DNA of 13,322 bases from Actinomycetota bacterium (GCA_016649525.1 JAENXM010000023.1:1-13322); one strand, 5' to 3'. Shown: positions 6,529-13,322, counted from the first letter of the stretch. Numbers and translations: made by a program. Notes: generated by a model from the letters alone, not told the origin.

Positions 6529-7014
6529 CAACCGGAGTATGTTCTCGATCGGGCCCTCCATGATGGCGGCAACGTACCGGTACTCGTCGGCGGACATCCC
6601 GATCGGGTCCAGTACCTCATATCGAGACGCGTCTCGAGCCCATAGTCCGTCACGTTCTTCCGTTCCCGCTTCCCCCAGTTCGAGGAGCAGGAACACGGGG
6701 GGGGCAACTCCCCCCGTCATCTCTTCGACCCTCTTCCTCTGGGCCCCCTCCATTGTAAGCACGAGGTCGCTAGCTTCAAGAATCCTCCGTGTAACGTTTC
6801 GCGCTCTGTGGCCGCTTATATCTATACCCCTTTCCATCATGACCTCGACGGCCTCGCGAGCCGGTACATTGCCCTCGAGAGCCGCGACGCCGGCGGAGGA
6901 AAAATCGAACCGCTCCCTCGTCTCCGGGTACTCCCGGTCGATGACCGCCCGGGCCAGACCCTCCGCCATCGGGCTTCTGCACATGTTCCCGGTGCACACA
7001 AACAGGATTCTCAA
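6505..7014 (-). CDS. Low-molecular-weight protein-tyrosine (or arginine) phosphatase
   Basis: A 169-residue LMW-PTP-fold phosphatase. The P-loop VCTGNMCRS (6-14) has nucleophile Cys7 and phosphate-binding Arg13, and the general-acid Asp is Asp136 in LDPIG. It would hydrolyse phosphotyrosine or, like the syntenic B. subtilis YwlE, phosphoarginine. At position 11 YwlE has Thr, tied to phosphoarginine preference, and typical LMW-PTPs have Ile; this protein has Met, so specificity is unclear. The start is TTG, 4 nt after the tsaC stop; the only nearby SD-like sequence is weak. It is slightly longer than usual, mainly through a segment around residues 100-130. The last seven residues (LGSGLET) and the stop come from the terminal repeat of the inserted element, so the original C-terminus was replaced, but the catalytic residues are untouched. 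Confidence 0.92.
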   Translation of the reverse strand: MRILFVCTGNMCRSPMAEGLARAVIDREYPETRERFDFSSAGVAALEGNVPAREAVEVMMERGIDISGHRARNVTRRILEASDLVLTMEGAQRKRVEEMTGGVAPPVFLLLELGEAGTEERDGLWARDASRYEVLDPIGMSADEYRYVAAIMEGPIENILRLLGSGLET

Positions 7015-7018
7015 TCGC

Positions 7019-7657
7019 CTACCCGCTCCCTTCGGATTCCCCCAGGGCCCTCTCTATCTCCTCTCGGGTTATAGCTCCTTCCCTCAAGACCTGGAGCCCC
7101 CCGGTCAGGTCAACCACTGTGGACTCGGCACCGCTCTTGCAGGCGCCGCCGTCCACGACAAAGTCGACAAGCCCGACAACCTCGTGAGCTACCTCCTCGA
7201 CCGAGACGGGCGGAGGCTCACCCGAGCGGTTGGCGCTCGGCACCACCAGGAATCCCGCAGCCCGGATCAGCTCCAGACAGAAAGAGTTATCCGGCATACG
7301 AAGCGCGAGGCTTTCGCGCTCCTGGAAGGGGAGATCGACGCCCTCCCTCCGCCGGAGCACAATCGTCAGCGGGCCGGGCCAGAACTTCTTCATCAGGGCG
7401 ACGGCATCAGGTTTTTCAGCGAAGGTGAGCATATGGGCGTCAGCGGCCTCCGATATCTGTACGGGAGGCGGCTTCCCTGCCGGACGGTCCTTGATATCGA
7501 GCAGGCGCTTTACCGCGCCCTCATGGGATGCAAGAGCCGTGAGCCCGTAAACGGTGTCCGTCGGTATGATGCCGACGCCGCCGCCGGCAAGTATCTCCGC
7601 CGCCCGTTCGACGTCGCTTGAAGAGAAACCGGCCGGTCCTATCTGTGCTCGGAACAT
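7019..7657 (-). CDS. tsaC: Threonylcarbamoyl-AMP synthase (TsaC/Sua5/YwlC/YrdC family)
   Basis: A 212-residue YrdC-domain enzyme that makes threonylcarbamoyl-AMP from threonine, bicarbonate and ATP, the first step of t6A37 modification of ANN-decoding tRNAs. Motifs: GIIPTDTVYGL (29-39), the Lys/Arg-rich loop DIKDRPAGKPPP (54-65), FWPGPLT (92-98), VVPSANRSGEP (138-148) and STVVDL (179-184). The frame is open for another 31 codons upstream, but those would overlap prmC further and read as low-complexity GR-rich sequence. The ATG at 7657 is preferred because AGGGGTG lies 5 nt before it. It overlaps the end of prmC by 19 nt, suggesting coupled translation. It lacks the C-terminal Sua5 domain, so it is the short TsaC form. 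Confidence 0.94.
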   Translation of the reverse strand: MFRAQIGPAGFSSSDVERAAEILAGGGVGIIPTDTVYGLTALASHEGAVKRLLDIKDRPAGKPPPVQISEAADAHMLTFAEKPDAVALMKKFWPGPLTIVLRRREGVDLPFQERESLALRMPDNSFCLELIRAAGFLVVPSANRSGEPPPVSVEEVAHEVVGLVDFVVDGGACKSGAESTVVDLTGGLQVLREGAITREEIERALGESEGSG

Positions 7658-8529
7658 GGGTTCACCCCTGAGAGACCCGTCGCGACAAGCCTGGCCTCCA
7701 CGACCCTCGCGCGCCCGGCGAGGTCCTCGTGATATCTGACCTCTTCCCATCCCCCGTCAAATAGATTCATCGCTTCTTCGACCTGGCCGTCGTCGATCTC
7801 GACGAGCAGCCGCCCGCCGGACTTCAGATGGGCGGGCGCATAACGAACGATGCGCCTGACCACATCAAGGCCGTCCGGCCCGCCGAGCAGCGCCTCCATA
7901 GGCTCAAAATCCCTCACCTCGACTGGAAGCCCGCCCACGGCTGATTCGGGGATGTAGGGGGGGTTTGAAGCTATTGCCTCGAAAAGAGGGGAAGACCTGC
8001 CCTCCAGTGCATCATAGAGGTCACCTACAAGCGCCCGGATTCTATCTGAGACACCGTACCGCCTCGCGTTACTCTCGCAGAGCTCGACCGCCCGTCGGTC
8101 ATTGTCAACGGCTACCACCACCGCAGATGGGTGTCTCAACGCGACGCAGACGGCGATATTCCCGCACCCTGTCCCGAGGTCGAGGATCTCGGCGCGGCCC
8201 GGCGGCAATCCCTCCAACAGCTTCAAGGCAAGCACCTCGGTCTCCGGTCGCGGTATGAAAACGCCCGGACCGACCTCGAAGGAAAGACCCATGAAACCAG
8301 CCGCGCCAGTCAGGTATTGAAGCGGGCATCCACCGGCACGCTTCACAAGGAGGCTCTTATACGCCTCGGCCTCCGCCGCGGAGAGCGGCCTGTCGTAGTT
8401 TGTGTATATCTCCACCCGCTCAAGGCGGACCACATGCCCCAGCAGGACTTCAGAGTTCAGACGGGGCGAGCTGACACCGTGTCTCTCGAGGTAGGAAGCG
8501 GCCCGGGCTACTGACTCGACCAGGTTCAC
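7639..8529 (-). CDS. prmC: Peptide chain release factor N5-glutamine methyltransferase
   Basis: A 296-residue SAM-dependent methyltransferase that methylates the Gln of the GGQ motif of release factors. Layout: an N-terminal helical domain (about 1-75) that grips the release factor, then a Rossmann methyltransferase domain with FIPRPETE (91-98), the SAM-binding DLGTGCGN (117-124), VDND (141-144) and the catalytic SNPPYIP (188-194). The start is GTG, and its GTGA overlaps the TGA of prfA by 4 nt, a classic coupling arrangement that pairs the enzyme with its substrate RF1. The C-terminal 14 or so residues (ATGLSGVNPCSEHR) run past the usual family end and overlap the tsaC start. The SNPPYIP motif separates it from other N5-glutamine methyltransferases only by context. 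Confidence 0.95.
   Translation of the reverse strand: MNLVESVARAASYLERHGVSSPRLNSEVLLGHVVRLERVEIYTNYDRPLSAAEAEAYKSLLVKRAGGCPLQYLTGAAGFMGLSFEVGPGVFIPRPETEVLALKLLEGLPPGRAEILDLGTGCGNIAVCVALRHPSAVVVAVDNDRRAVELCESNARRYGVSDRIRALVGDLYDALEGRSSPLFEAIASNPPYIPESAVGGLPVEVRDFEPMEALLGGPDGLDVVRRIVRYAPAHLKSGGRLLVEIDDGQVEEAMNLFDGGWEEVRYHEDLAGRARVVEARLVATGLSGVNPCSEHR
7663..7669 (-). promoter_or_regulatory. Ribosome binding site deciding the tsaC ATG start
   Basis: Minus-strand AGGGGTG, 5 nt before the ATG at 7657-7655 and inside the end of prmC. It supports the short form over an upstream start in the same frame. Confidence 0.6.
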
Positions 8530-9596
8530 CGGCCAACTTCCTTGAGCGCCCTCGCCCTTTCGTCCTCCTGCAGGGCTACGATCAACTCATTCAGCTCACC
8601 CTCGAGGATGCCTGAGAGCTTATGGAGCGTCAGGCCTATGCGGTGGTCCGTCACGCGACCCTGCGGGAAGTTGTACGTGCGGACTTTCTCACTTCGCTCT
8701 CCCGTGCCGACCTGAAGCCGCCGCTTTTCCGCCTCTTCCTGCTGCTTCCGCCTTCTCGCCGCGTCCAGGATACGCGCCTTGAGGATACGCAATGCCTTCT
8801 CCTTGTTCTGCAGCTGGGACTTCTCGTCCTGGCAGGTGACGACCATACCCGTCGGCTTGTGCGTCAGGCGTACAGCCGAATCCGTGGTATTCACCGACTG
8901 TCCGCCGGGGCCCGTAGAGCGGAATACGTCCACCTTGAGGTCCGACGGCTCTATGCTGACCTCGACGTCCTCCGCCTCGGGCAGGATCGCCACTGTCGCG
9001 GCCGAGGTATGTATGCGCCCGCTCGACTCCGTGACCGGCACGCGCTGGACGCGGTGCACCCCCGACTCGAACTTCATACGGGGGAACACGTCGTCTCCCT
9101 TCAATGAGAATATGATCTCTTTGAAGCCCCCGAGCTCGGACGGGCTGGAGGAGAGCTGCTCACTCTTCCACCCGTTGTTCTCGGCGTATCGCGAGTACAT
9201 GCGGTACAGATCCCCGGCGAAGAGGCTGGCTTCCTGGCCTCCCGTCCCCGCCCGTATCTCCACGAGCACGTCCTTGTCCGCAAGCTCATCCTTCGGTATC
9301 AGCAGGACCTTGAGCCGCTCACGGGTGCTTTCGAGCTCCCCCTCAAGGGACTCGGCCTCGCCCGCGAGGAAATCGGCCATCTCCTTTTCTTTCTCCTGTT
9401 GCAGAAGCCCGCGCGCGTCATCAAGCTGCTTCTCCAGATCGAGGTAACGGTCATAGGCACCGACGATCTCCTCGAGGGCGGACCTCTCCCGGACCAGCGC
9501 TTGGTATGCGTTTCTGTCGGCGGCCACCGCCGGGTCGGCCATGCTCATCTCGACCTCTTCAAACCTCTGTTTCAACGAATCTAACTTCTCGAACAT
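8526..9596 (-). CDS. prfA: Peptide chain release factor 1
   Basis: A 356-residue class I release factor that recognises UAA and UAG and triggers peptidyl-tRNA hydrolysis. The codon-recognition tripeptide is PVT (187-189, within VQRVPVTESSGR), the PxT signature of RF1; RF2 would have SPF. The catalytic GGQ is at 231-233 in STGPGGQSVNTTDSAV, and its Gln is the target of PrmC encoded directly downstream. The N-terminal coiled-coil domain and the RAGTGGQEASLFAGDL segment (115-130) are also typical. There is no programmed frameshift, as expected for RF1. The start is ATG with only a weak purine-rich SD (GAAAGAG) upstream. It follows the DUF1385 gene by 24 nt. Confidence 0.97.
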   Translation of the reverse strand: MFEKLDSLKQRFEEVEMSMADPAVAADRNAYQALVRERSALEEIVGAYDRYLDLEKQLDDARGLLQQEKEKEMADFLAGEAESLEGELESTRERLKVLLIPKDELADKDVLVEIRAGTGGQEASLFAGDLYRMYSRYAENNGWKSEQLSSSPSELGGFKEIIFSLKGDDVFPRMKFESGVHRVQRVPVTESSGRIHTSAATVAILPEAEDVEVSIEPSDLKVDVFRSTGPGGQSVNTTDSAVRLTHKPTGMVVTCQDEKSQLQNKEKALRILKARILDAARRRKQQEEAEKRRLQVGTGERSEKVRTYNFPQGRVTDHRIGLTLHKLSGILEGELNELIVALQEDERARALKEVGR

Positions 9597-9620
9597 CTGA
9601 ATATGACTCTTTCTCGACGA

Positions 9621-10559
9621 TCACGGTGAATCGACCGGCCTCTCCCCCAGGGCGGCCGAAAGCGCCTGTACGGCGATTTCCAGCTCGTCTCTATCCGGTT
9701 CTCGGGTCGTCAGCCTCTGGAGCCAGAGGCCCGGAGCCAGGAAGACCCTGACGGCGCGCGAACCTTCGTGCTTGCCCGCCAACCTGATTATCTCATACGA
9801 GACTGCGGCCACCAAAGGTATGATGGCGAGCCGCTCCACGACGCGCAGCCACAGGGCCGGCCTGCCCATGAGCGAGAAGACCAGTATGCTCACCACGAAC
9901 ACGATAACGATGAAGGTGGTTCCACAGCGGACATGGATAGTAGTGAACGAAGGAGCGGACTCGGCGTCGAGCGGAAGTCCCGCCTCGTGGGCATGCACGA
10001 CCTTGTGTTCGGCGCCGTGATACTCGAAGAGTCTTCTCATGTCCGGTAGAAGCGACATCGCCGCGAGATAAAGCACGAATATCGTGATACGCAGGAATCC
10101 CTCGACCAGGTTGTAGACGATGGTGTTTGTAAGGTACCGGTCGAACTGCTGCACGACCACGGCGGGAACCACGATGAAAAGCCCGAGGAACAGGGTCAGT
10201 GCCAGCGTAAGCGCGACCGTCATCTCGACCACGCCGAGCTTCTTCTGCTCCGCTTCTCCCGTATCATCTTTTGTTCCGGTCTCATCCTGCTCCTCGAGCG
10301 ATATGCGCGCACTGATGGAAAGCGCCCTGATACCGATGAGGAACGAATCGACCAGCGCGAAGATGCCGCGGACGAGGAATTTGTTCCACCGCGCGTGCCT
10401 GTCAGCCAGCGTGGCTCCGGTGTTCACCGACGTGTAGATCTCGCCGTCCGGGCGCCGCACGGCCACGGCCCACCTGTCCGGGACGCGCATGACCACGCCT
10501 TCAATGACGGCCTGTCCTCCTATCTGGATTTCCCTGGGTGGGTGAGATTCGCCCTGCAA
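9621..10559 (-). CDS. DUF1385 family membrane protein (YqhQ-like)
   Basis: A 312-residue protein of the DUF1385 family, whose function is unknown. The conserved N-terminal IGGQAVIEGVVMR (13-25) comes first, then hydrophobic segments near 113-137, 153-172, 214-231 and 240-258. Conserved polar blocks are EYHGAEHKVVHAHE (179-192) and HVRCGTTF (209-216), rich in His, Glu and Cys, which might bind a metal; that is inference. An acidic stretch (89-105) sits before the first membrane segment. The TTG at 10559 is the nearest start to the conserved block but has no convincing SD; the frame is open back into rpmE, so the start is uncertain. It lies 20 nt after rpmE and 24 nt before prfA, a position I recall for this family in other Gram-positives. 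Confidence 0.87.
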   Translation of the reverse strand: MQGESHPPREIQIGGQAVIEGVVMRVPDRWAVAVRRPDGEIYTSVNTGATLADRHARWNKFLVRGIFALVDSFLIGIRALSISARISLEEQDETGTKDDTGEAEQKKLGVVEMTVALTLALTLFLGLFIVVPAVVVQQFDRYLTNTIVYNLVEGFLRITIFVLYLAAMSLLPDMRRLFEYHGAEHKVVHAHEAGLPLDAESAPSFTTIHVRCGTTFIVIVFVVSILVFSLMGRPALWLRVVERLAIIPLVAAVSYEIIRLAGKHEGSRAVRVFLAPGLWLQRLTTREPDRDELEIAVQALSAALGERPVDSP

Positions 10560-10579
10560 GGCAAAAAGGGTGTCGAGGG

Positions 10580-10822
10580 CTAAGTGGATGGGGTCTTTTT
10601 CTCTTTGCTTTCCCTGGCGGTCAGGTGTGATGCGTAGCGCTTCTGGAAACGCTCGACTCTGCCCCCGGAGTCAACGAGCTTCTGCTTGCCGGAGTAGAAA
10701 GGGTGACACTTGGAACAGATCTCCACGTGAAGTTCTGGCCGGGTCGACCTCGTCTTGAACGTCTCCCCGCACGAGCAGGTGACTACCGTCTCCATGTATT
10801 CAGGGTGTATCCCTTTTTTCAA
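10580..10822 (-). CDS. rpmE: 50S ribosomal protein L31, zinc-binding type
   Basis: An 80-residue bL31. The start is TTG, giving MKKGIHPEY, the typical L31 N-terminus; AAGGGGA lies 5 nt upstream. The frame extends 22 codons further, to about 10888, but those residues have no family resemblance. Zinc ligands are Cys16, Cys18, Cys36 and Cys39 (TCSCG and ICSKCHPFY), so this is the C+ form that stores zinc, not the zinc-independent paralogue. The body is followed by KLVDSGGRVERFQKRY, the conserved end. A basic tail of about 15 residues follows (RESKEKKTPST), longer than in most L31 proteins. It lies directly downstream of rho, as in Bacillus. Confidence 0.95.
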   Translation of the reverse strand: MKKGIHPEYMETVVTCSCGETFKTRSTRPELHVEICSKCHPFYSGKQKLVDSGGRVERFQKRYASHLTARESKEKKTPST

Positions 10823-10827
10823 GACAG

Positions 10828-10834
10828 TCCCCTT
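10828..10834 (-). promoter_or_regulatory. Ribosome binding site deciding the rpmE TTG start
   Basis: Minus-strand AAGGGGA, 5 nt before the TTG at 10822-10820. With the conserved KKGIHPEY that follows, it rejects the longer upstream reading. Confidence 0.65.
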
Positions 10835-10895
10835 GCCATCAATCAGCAACGCGACTTGAATGGTAGCACAGGCCCTTCTCCCTAACAAGCACAGG

Positions 10896-12218
10896 CTAGC
10901 GTTCGTTCTGCGGCCTTATGTTGGCGAGGAACTGCGCGTTGCTCTTCGATTTCTTGATGCCGTCGATCAGCACCTCGATCGCGGCGTTCGGGTCAACGGC
11001 GTGCAGTACACGCCTGAACTTCCAGACCTGCTCCGCTTCCTTGGGTTCCATGATCAGCTCTTCCTTGCGGGTCCCGGACTTCTCCACGTCTATGGCGGGG
11101 AAGATCCTCTTGTCGGCCAGTTTTCGGTCGAGGTGGATCTCCATGTTGCCGGTCCCCTTGAACTCCTCGAATATGACCTCGTCCATCCTGCTTCCGGTAT
11201 CGACCAGGGCGGTCGCGCATATCGTCAGGCTGCCTCCGAACTCTATATTCCGCGCGGCGCCGAAGAACCGCTTGGGCGGGAAGAGCGCGGTAGAGTCTAC
11301 GCCCCCCGAAAGGATCCTGCCGCTCGCGGGGGTGCTTAGGTTATAAGCCCTCGCAAGCCGGGTGACGCTGTCGAGCAGGATCACGACGTCGCGGTTGTGC
11401 TCCACGAGGCGCTTGGCCCTCTCGAGCACCAGCTCCGCGACCGCGATGTGGTTGTCGCTCGGCTGGTCGAAGGTCGAGGAGACGACCTCGCCGGTGACGG
11501 AGCGCTCCATGTCAGTGACCTCCTCCGGCCTCTCGTCCACGAGCAGTACCATGAGGTAGATCTCGGGGTTGTTCTCCGTGATGCTGTTCGCAATCTGCTT
11601 CAACACGGTCGTCTTTCCGGCCTTGGGCGGGGATACTATCAGGCCCCTCTGCCCCTTTCCGATCGGCGCGATCAGGTCGATTATGCGGGAGGTTACAGCG
11701 TTCGCCCTCGTCTCCAGCCTCAGGCGGTCCTGCGGATAGAGCGGCGTCAGCGTCTCGAACTGCTTGCGTTTCTGCGCGGTCTCCGGCTCGTCGCCGTTGA
11801 CGGTCTCGATACGCAAGAGCGCGTTGTACTTCTCCGAGTCCTTCGGCGGCCTTATCTGGCCCCTTACCTCGTCGCCCCGCTTGAGTCGGAAGCGGCGGAT
11901 CTGCGACATCGAGACGTATATGTCCTTCTCCGAAGCCAGGTATCCCCGGGCGCGCAGGAAGCCGTAGCCGTCTGAAAGGATATCCAGTATCCCGCTTCCT
12001 ACTCCCTCCTCTTCCTCCTCGGGCTCAGCCTGCGCGTTTGGCGGGACTGCGGCGAGGTGCGGCTTCTCCTCGTCGAGCACGCCCGCTTCCAGCAGGATCG
12101 CGTCGATCAGCTCCTTCTTGCGGAGCTTCCTCACCCCTTCTATCTCGAGCGCCTGCCCTATTTCCTGAAGCTCGGGTAAGAGCTTCGTCTCGAGTACACT
12201 CTTGTCAACAACTTCCAT
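10896..12218 (-). CDS. rho: Transcription termination factor Rho
   Basis: A 440-residue hexameric RNA-dependent ATPase/translocase that ends transcription at untranslated RNA. Domains in order: Rho_N helical domain (about 1-50); a short acidic linker (EPEEEEEGVG, 65-74); the RNA-binding cold-shock-like domain (75-145, RNP-like GYGFLRARG at 84-92); and the RecA-type ATPase. Walker A is SPPKAGKTT (196-204), the catalytic-Glu region is DERPEEVTDM (228-237), Walker B is VILLDSVTR (279-287), the Q-loop region is LSGGVDSTALFPPKR (303-317), and the R-loop region is FKGTGNMEIHLDRKLADKR (353-371). It lacks the long N-terminal insertion of high-GC actinobacterial Rho. AAGGAGGT lies upstream of the ATG at a rather long 10-nt spacing. 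There are 47 nt between it and the upstream transaldolase. Confidence 0.97.
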   Translation of the reverse strand: MEVVDKSVLETKLLPELQEIGQALEIEGVRKLRKKELIDAILLEAGVLDEEKPHLAAVPPNAQAEPEEEEEGVGSGILDILSDGYGFLRARGYLASEKDIYVSMSQIRRFRLKRGDEVRGQIRPPKDSEKYNALLRIETVNGDEPETAQKRKQFETLTPLYPQDRLRLETRANAVTSRIIDLIAPIGKGQRGLIVSPPKAGKTTVLKQIANSITENNPEIYLMVLLVDERPEEVTDMERSVTGEVVSSTFDQPSDNHIAVAELVLERAKRLVEHNRDVVILLDSVTRLARAYNLSTPASGRILSGGVDSTALFPPKRFFGAARNIEFGGSLTICATALVDTGSRMDEVIFEEFKGTGNMEIHLDRKLADKRIFPAIDVEKSGTRKEELIMEPKEAEQVWKFRRVLHAVDPNAAIEVLIDGIKKSKSNAQFLANIRPQNER

Positions 12219-12228
12219 TTGCGTCTGT

Positions 12229-12236
12229 ACCTCCTT
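12229..12236 (-). promoter_or_regulatory. Strong ribosome binding site of rho
   Basis: Minus-strand AAGGAGGT, a full anti-SD match, 10 nt before the ATG at 12218-12216. The spacing is longer than optimal, but no alternative start codon lies nearer. Confidence 0.65.
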
Positions 12237-12265
12237 ACAGCGTATGCGTCAGCGTGCCTCTTCTG

Positions 12266-12913
12266 TCACAGGTCCTTGATCTTTTCCCAGTCCGCGAGGA
12301 ACCGTTCGATCCCGATATCGGTCAACGGATGCCGGACCATCTGTTTAAAGACCTCATAAGGTATCGTCGCTATGTGTGCCCCCGCCATGGCGGAGCCGAT
12401 GACGTGCTGGGGATGGCGTAAAGACGCCGAAATCACCTGGGTCTGAATACTGTATCTCTTGTATATATCGACTATTTCGGACAGAATCCGAAGCCCGTCG
12501 TTACCGATGTCGTCCAGCCTTCCCAGGAATGGGCTTGCGAAAGTCGCCCCGGCCGCGGCGGCGAGAAGCGCCTGGTTGGCGGAGAAGACCAGTGTGCAGT
12601 TGGTCATGATACCCTCGCCGTCCAGAACCTTTATCGCTTTCAGCCCCTCGGGGCACATGGGTATCTTTACGTTCACGTTCTCGGCGATACCGGAAAGCTC
12701 ACGTGCTTCCCTTATCATCCCCTCGGCGTCCATGGAGACGGCCTCGGCGCTCACCGGGCCCGAGACGAAAGAGGTGATCTCCTTTATGCAATCGGTGTAG
12801 TTGCGGTTCTCCTTGCAGACAAGTGTGGGGTTGGTGGTCACGCCGTCGAGCACTCCCCACTCATGGATCTCGCGGATGTGTTCGACGTTGGCGGTGTCGA
12901 TGAAGAGCCTCAC
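12266..12913 (-). CDS. tal: Transaldolase, small TalC/FSA-like type
   Basis: A 215-residue class I aldolase-fold enzyme of the short transaldolase family, like B. subtilis YwjH. It transfers dihydroxyacetone units between sugar phosphates in the pentose phosphate pathway. Motifs: LFIDTANV (3-10), GVTTNPTLV (24-32), the Schiff-base Lys83 in VNVKIPM, TNCTLVFSANQA (104-115) and SPFLGRLDD (127-135). Fructose-6-phosphate aldolases carry Tyr in the APYVNR position; Phe129 here points to true transaldolase activity. The start is GTG, sharing one base with the TAG of the upstream gene (TAGTG), with AGGGGAA just before it, so translation is probably coupled. With RpiB in the same window it gives two non-oxidative pentose phosphate enzymes. 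Confidence 0.93.
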   Translation of the reverse strand: MRLFIDTANVEHIREIHEWGVLDGVTTNPTLVCKENRNYTDCIKEITSFVSGPVSAEAVSMDAEGMIREARELSGIAENVNVKIPMCPEGLKAIKVLDGEGIMTNCTLVFSANQALLAAAAGATFASPFLGRLDDIGNDGLRILSEIVDIYKRYSIQTQVISASLRHPQHVIGSAMAGAHIATIPYEVFKQMVRHPLTDIGIERFLADWEKIKDL

Positions 12914-13322
12914 TACTTCCCCTTTCCCTCCGGCGGGATACTTCCAGCCATCTCATCGGGTTCGCGTCCGGTGGAGACATCGAGCTTCTTTTTCTTACCC
13001 TCGCTCGCTTTTAGCTCAGCGTACTGGCTGAAAACCTGGTCGATCACGTACTCGCTTATCGCGCCTATCGTCGCGTCCATGTTGTAGCACTGGAAGACGG
13101 GCACCTCCTGCGCCTCCGCAAGCTCCAGCACGTATCCCTGTATCTTCCTGATGCTCTCGAAGTTCGCAAGGTAGCGCGCGAACGGGCGCGCCCCCTCGGT
13201 CTCGACCTCTCTGATCTCAAAGTGGCTTCGATGCTGTCGCGGATCGTCGACCGCAAGGACCATCTGTATCACGAAGGCGTCCTTGAATAACTGCGGGTCC
13301 ACGATACCGGGGACCACATGCG
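12913..13322 (-). CDS. 2-phosphoglycerate-kinase-like P-loop protein, C-terminal part (5' end outside window)
   Basis: The frame is open to the right edge and ends at TAG (12915-12913). The 135 visible residues begin HVVPGIVD, resembling the conserved GTHLVPG-type block of 2-phosphoglycerate kinases. They continue with RSHFEIRE, the block RPFARYLANFESIRKIQGYV, VPVFQCYNMDATI and EYVIDQVF. In that family these follow a P-loop kinase core that lies beyond the edge, so the Walker A motif cannot be checked. The archaeal enzymes make 2,3-bisphosphoglycerate on the way to cyclic 2,3-diphosphoglycerate; the bacterial homologues have no settled role known to me. A charged, Lys-rich low-complexity tail (GKKKKLDVSTGREPDE) closes the protein. 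The assignment rests on recalled motifs only. It overlaps the transaldolase start by one base. Confidence 0.62.
   Translation of the reverse strand, partial: HVVPGIVDPQLFKDAFVIQMVLAVDDPRQHRSHFEIREVETEGARPFARYLANFESIRKIQGYVLELAEAQEVPVFQCYNMDATIGAISEYVIDQVFSQYAELKASEGKKKKLDVSTGREPDEMAGSIPPEGKGK

Noticed and set aside
6539..7621. A 360-codon plus-strand open frame opposite the phosphatase and tsaC genes
   Set aside because: It lies wholly antisense to two well-recognised genes, has low-complexity Ser/Arg/Pro-rich composition and no family motif; a typical shadow in G+C-rich DNA.
7658..7750. A longer tsaC starting at about 7750
   Set aside because: The extra 31 residues are Gly/Arg-rich, lie inside prmC and show no family similarity; the ATG at 7657 has an SD and precedes the conserved domain.
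10823..10888. A longer rpmE beginning near 10888
   Set aside because: L31 proteins begin MKKGIHPEY-like; the TTG directly before that block has a suitable SD.

Overview
The window is ordinary-looking bacterial chromosome of fairly high G+C. It holds one partial plus-strand gene at the left edge and an unbroken run of thirteen minus-strand genes, the rightmost of which is also cut by the window edge. Reading down the minus strand (right to left) the order is: 2-phosphoglycerate-kinase-like protein (partial), transaldolase, rho, rpmE, a DUF1385 membrane protein, prfA, prmC, tsaC/Sua5, a low-molecular-weight phosphatase, rpiB, glyA, a Sir2 deacetylase and a large UPF0182 membrane protein. This closely follows the Bacillus subtilis order ywjH-rho-rpmE-prfA-prmC-ywlC-ywlE-ywlF(rpiB)-glyA. 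That synteny, together with UPF0182 and DUF1385, suggests a Gram-positive lineage: an early-branching Actinomycetota class or a clostridial Bacillota. I cannot place it more finely from the sequence alone.

Region by region: 1-867 encodes a secreted lipoprotein-type metallophosphoesterase, convergent with the rest. 886-4466 holds the UPF0182 protein and a Sir2 deacetylase, 14 nt apart. 4567-6346 holds glyA and rpiB. 6347-6504 is the largest gap (158 nt), and a 137-bp inverted-repeat element (6392-6528) lies across it and into the 3' end of the phosphatase gene. 6505-9596 is a compact translation-quality block: phosphatase, tsaC for the tRNA t6A modification, prmC which methylates release factors, and prfA itself. 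9621-12218 holds DUF1385, ribosomal protein L31 and Rho. 12266-13322 holds the transaldolase and the kinase-like gene.

Genes are tightly packed (overlaps of 1, 4 and 19 nt, gaps mostly under 50 nt), so most are probably co-transcribed from a promoter beyond the right edge. Common themes are translation termination and fidelity (prfA, prmC, tsaC, rpmE), transcription termination (rho) and carbon/one-carbon metabolism (transaldolase, rpiB, glyA). No stretch over 300 nt lacks a gene. I saw no tRNA, rRNA, CRISPR, transposase or phage genes.

The most noteworthy item is the small palindromic element at 6392-6528. One of its 24-bp arms supplies the last seven codons and the stop of the phosphatase gene, and its precise removal would restore a longer reading frame ending just before rpiB. 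Six of the twelve complete genes appear to start with TTG, which is also unusual. I found no convincing undescribed multi-gene system.
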